Source: Asinibacterium sp. OR53
GTDB taxonomy: Bacteria > Bacteroidota > Bacteroidia > Chitinophagales > Chitinophagaceae
NCBI RefSeq assembly: GCF_000515315.1
Contig: NZ_KI911562.1
Coordinates: forward strand, 2,761,220 to 2,825,219
Direction: 5' to 3'
Length of the DNA: 64,000 bases
A program made the translations under genes and the position numbers. Below the pieces are notes generated by a model. That model had not been told where the DNA came from. It did not search any database and worked only from the letters and a program-made list of their open reading frames with translations. This document shows positions 62,401 through 64,000 of the stretch, in pieces. How positions within the stretch are numbered: the stretch's first letter is position 1; every line of letters starts with the position of its first letter.

Positions 62401-63690
62401 TTATTTGGTTTTGGCGTAATCGAAAACCAATTGGCAGAATGCTTTTACACCTACATCAAAACCGCTTTCATCGATATAGAAATCGGCTGTATGATGTGAA
62501 GGCGCTGTTTTCGGATCCTTGCCTTTGGGCAATGCACCCAGATCGAAAAAGAAAGAAGGTACTTTCTCTCCGTAATAGGAAAAATCTTCAGAGCCGGTGA
62601 TCCAGTTCATTTCTTTTGTCTTATCTGCACCGGCGGCAGTTACTAAAGAAGAAAGGGTTTTCTTCACCAATGCAGGATCGTTATAAGTAACCAGTGTTTT
62701 CGTTTCAATGGTTACTTCAGCAGTAGCGCCACAACTGGCGGCAATATGTTCTGCGGTGTTCTTGATGCGTTCATGCACTTCTTTCTGCATTTTGCTGTCG
62801 AGCGTGCGAATGGTGCCGATCATTTCGCATGTTTCGGGAATGATGTTGCTGCGCACGCCTGAATGAATAGCGCCTACGCTGACTACAACAGGTGCCTTTG
62901 TAATATCTGACTCGCGGCTCACAATATGCTGCAGGCCTTCGATGATCTGAGCAGCGGTGGTAATCGGATCAATGCCCATCCAGGGTGCAGAGCCATGCGC
63001 ACCACGGCCTTTCACTTTGATGGTAAACCAATCGGAAGAAGCCATGAAAGCGCCGGATTTATACCATATTTCTCCTACGGGTATGCTGGCAGCAATGTGT
63101 AATCCGAATACCGCTTCTACCTTGGGATTGTCCAGCGCCCCTTCTTTGATCATCAGGGGTGCACCACCTTCTTCAGTACCGGGAGCGCCTTCTTCGGCAG
63201 GCTGGAACAGGAATACCACAGTGCCGGGTACCTGCTGCTGCATTTGTTTCAGAACGGTAGCAGTACCCATCAGCATAGCAATATGCGAATCATGGCCACA
63301 TGCATGCATAACACCCACGGTTTGTCCGCCGTAAGAAGTGGTTATTTTGGAAGCAAAGGGAACAGGCGTACGTTCTGTTACCGGCAAGGCATCGATATCG
63401 GCGCGCAATGCTACCACCGGACCCGGGCGGCCACCTTTTAAAACAGCTACTACGCCGGTACGGGCAATAGGGGACTTCACTTCCAATCCCAACGATTTTA
63501 AATAACTGGCTATATAGGCGCCTGTATTGACTTCCCGGTTGGATAATTCGGGATGTTCATGAAAATAACGGCGCCATTCAACAACTTTAGGCGTCACATC
63601 TGTCACTAATTTAGAGTAGTTCGCGGGTATCTGTTGCGCAGAAACGGCAGATGCAAAAAACAGGAAAATAACCAAGGTCTTTTTTCTCAT
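62401..63690 (-). CDS. Exported M20-family amidohydrolase
   Basis: A 429-residue metallohydrolase of the M20D group (aminoacylase/hippuricase-like), cleaving N-acyl amino acids or related amides. The metal site is seen in HACGHDSHIAML and FLFQPAEEGAPG; the dimerisation domain carries GRGAHGSAPWMGIDP; the last His is in APSHHTADFYI. The signal MRKKTLVIFLFFASAVSAQ starts at the ATG at 63690; in-frame starts at 63699 and 63744 would lengthen it. Export is unusual for this family and points to nutrient scavenging. Confidence 0.92.
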   Translation of the reverse strand: MRKKTLVIFLFFASAVSAQQIPANYSKLVTDVTPKVVEWRRYFHEHPELSNREVNTGAYIASYLKSLGLEVKSPIARTGVVAVLKGGRPGPVVALRADIDALPVTERTPVPFASKITTSYGGQTVGVMHACGHDSHIAMLMGTATVLKQMQQQVPGTVVFLFQPAEEGAPGTEEGGAPLMIKEGALDNPKVEAVFGLHIAASIPVGEIWYKSGAFMASSDWFTIKVKGRGAHGSAPWMGIDPITTAAQIIEGLQHIVSRESDITKAPVVVSVGAIHSGVRSNIIPETCEMIGTIRTLDSKMQKEVHERIKNTAEHIAASCGATAEVTIETKTLVTYNDPALVKKTLSSLVTAAGADKTKEMNWITGSEDFSYYGEKVPSFFFDLGALPKGKDPKTAPSHHTADFYIDESGFDVGVKAFCQLVFDYAKTK

Positions 63691-63818
63691 GCGGAACATT
63701 TTATGGGGTCTGATAATAAAGGATGAATGTAACACTAATATCATTAAAATTCATTTTGAATATCATTGGTTTTGTTTATATTAGTGAAGCTTTATTTGAC
63801 ATCTCTAAAACCAATCTT

Positions 63819-64000
63819 ATGAAAAGAATGCTCCTCTGCACATTCCTTATTGCTCAATTAGGTCTTACCGGCGGTTATGCTGCCGCTGTTGTAGCTACAA
63901 CAGATCCGGAAAAAACAACAAAGGACGCTGCTGCTGCTCCCGACAAAGAAATCAAGTTCAACGATGTGGTCGTTACCGATGCGATCCGTGAATTCAAAAG
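63819..64000 (+). CDS. Exported protein of unknown function, 3' end outside window
   Basis: The ATG at 63819 opens MKRMLLCTFLIAQLGLTGGY, a signal peptide, followed by AAAVVATTDPEKTTKDAAAA, then PDKEIKFNDVVVTDAIREFK, where the window ends with the frame open. The Thr/Ala/Asp-rich stretch looks like a linker. No family can be assigned from 60 residues. Confidence 0.55.
   Translation, partial: MKRMLLCTFLIAQLGLTGGYAAAVVATTDPEKTTKDAAAAPDKEIKFNDVVVTDAIREFK

Overview
The window looks like a stretch of chromosome from a member of the Bacteroidota, most likely family Chitinophagaceae. The signs are Bacteroidota-type -7 boxes (TAnnTTTG) before many genes, weak or absent Shine-Dalgarno sites, signal peptides ending in AQ, several TonB-receptor-like outer-membrane barrels, a bacillithiol deacetylase, a zinc-free type-B L31, and an RHS locus with DUF6443- and DUF5977-type domains. 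Species level is inference. No rRNA, tRNA or CRISPR array was seen.

From 1 to 35 kb the content is mainly housekeeping: a truncated 2-oxoacid dehydrogenase E2, CinA, a PBP4-type carboxypeptidase, a thioesterase, a three-gene envelope unit (TPR protein, barrel protein, tail-anchored HU-like protein), methyltransferases, glutaminyl cyclase, YchF, a fused SpmA/SpmB-like membrane protein, a sirtuin, Ndk, an NrnA-like phosphoesterase, an FKBP lipoprotein, FolP, DUF1599, a DoxX-like protein, an acyltransferase-like membrane protein, a lone DppB-like permease, DUF721/RecF, PyrR/PyrB/CoaD, Hsp20, a bacilliredoxin, Lgt and a large outer-membrane barrel. Inside this block, at 15.3-16.2 kb, is a two-gene module resembling an ADP-ribosyltransferase toxin with a small partner. 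It sits behind a short promoter containing a perfect palindrome.

From 36.6 to 51.8 kb lies the accessory heart of the window. Six genes read in one direction: a tail-fibre-like repeat protein, a coiled-coil/barrel protein, a YD-repeat protein with four DUF5977 repeats, a degenerate glutathione-peroxidase-like protein, a 1529-residue RHS protein with a variable hydrophobic tip, and a three-helix membrane protein that is a good immunity candidate. The five large or medium proteins begin with Sec-type signal peptides. This suggests an envelope-exported RHS system, not one loaded into a type VI apparatus. After a terminator comes an intact IS3-family (IS407-like) element with terminal inverted repeats and a 4-bp GGTA target duplication. 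Beyond it lie a broken alternative toxin tip and a shortened immunity-like gene: an orphan cassette.

From 51.8 to 54.4 kb there is a DUF4143 ATPase behind three 23-bp direct repeats, a strictly phased array of fourteen 21-bp repeats, and a Fic protein. From 54.5 kb to the end the genes are again conserved: BshB1, the agmatine-to-putrescine pair AguB/AguA, a Rieske lipoprotein, an HD protein, an amidase, an acyl-CoA dehydrogenase behind a perfect palindrome, a secreted protein with a DxDDT motif, YggS, an M20 amidohydrolase and the start of one more secreted protein. Four copies of a dispersed palindromic element (CGTCATCCTGAGCG...) lie between genes. One of them supplies the stop codon of the permease gene.
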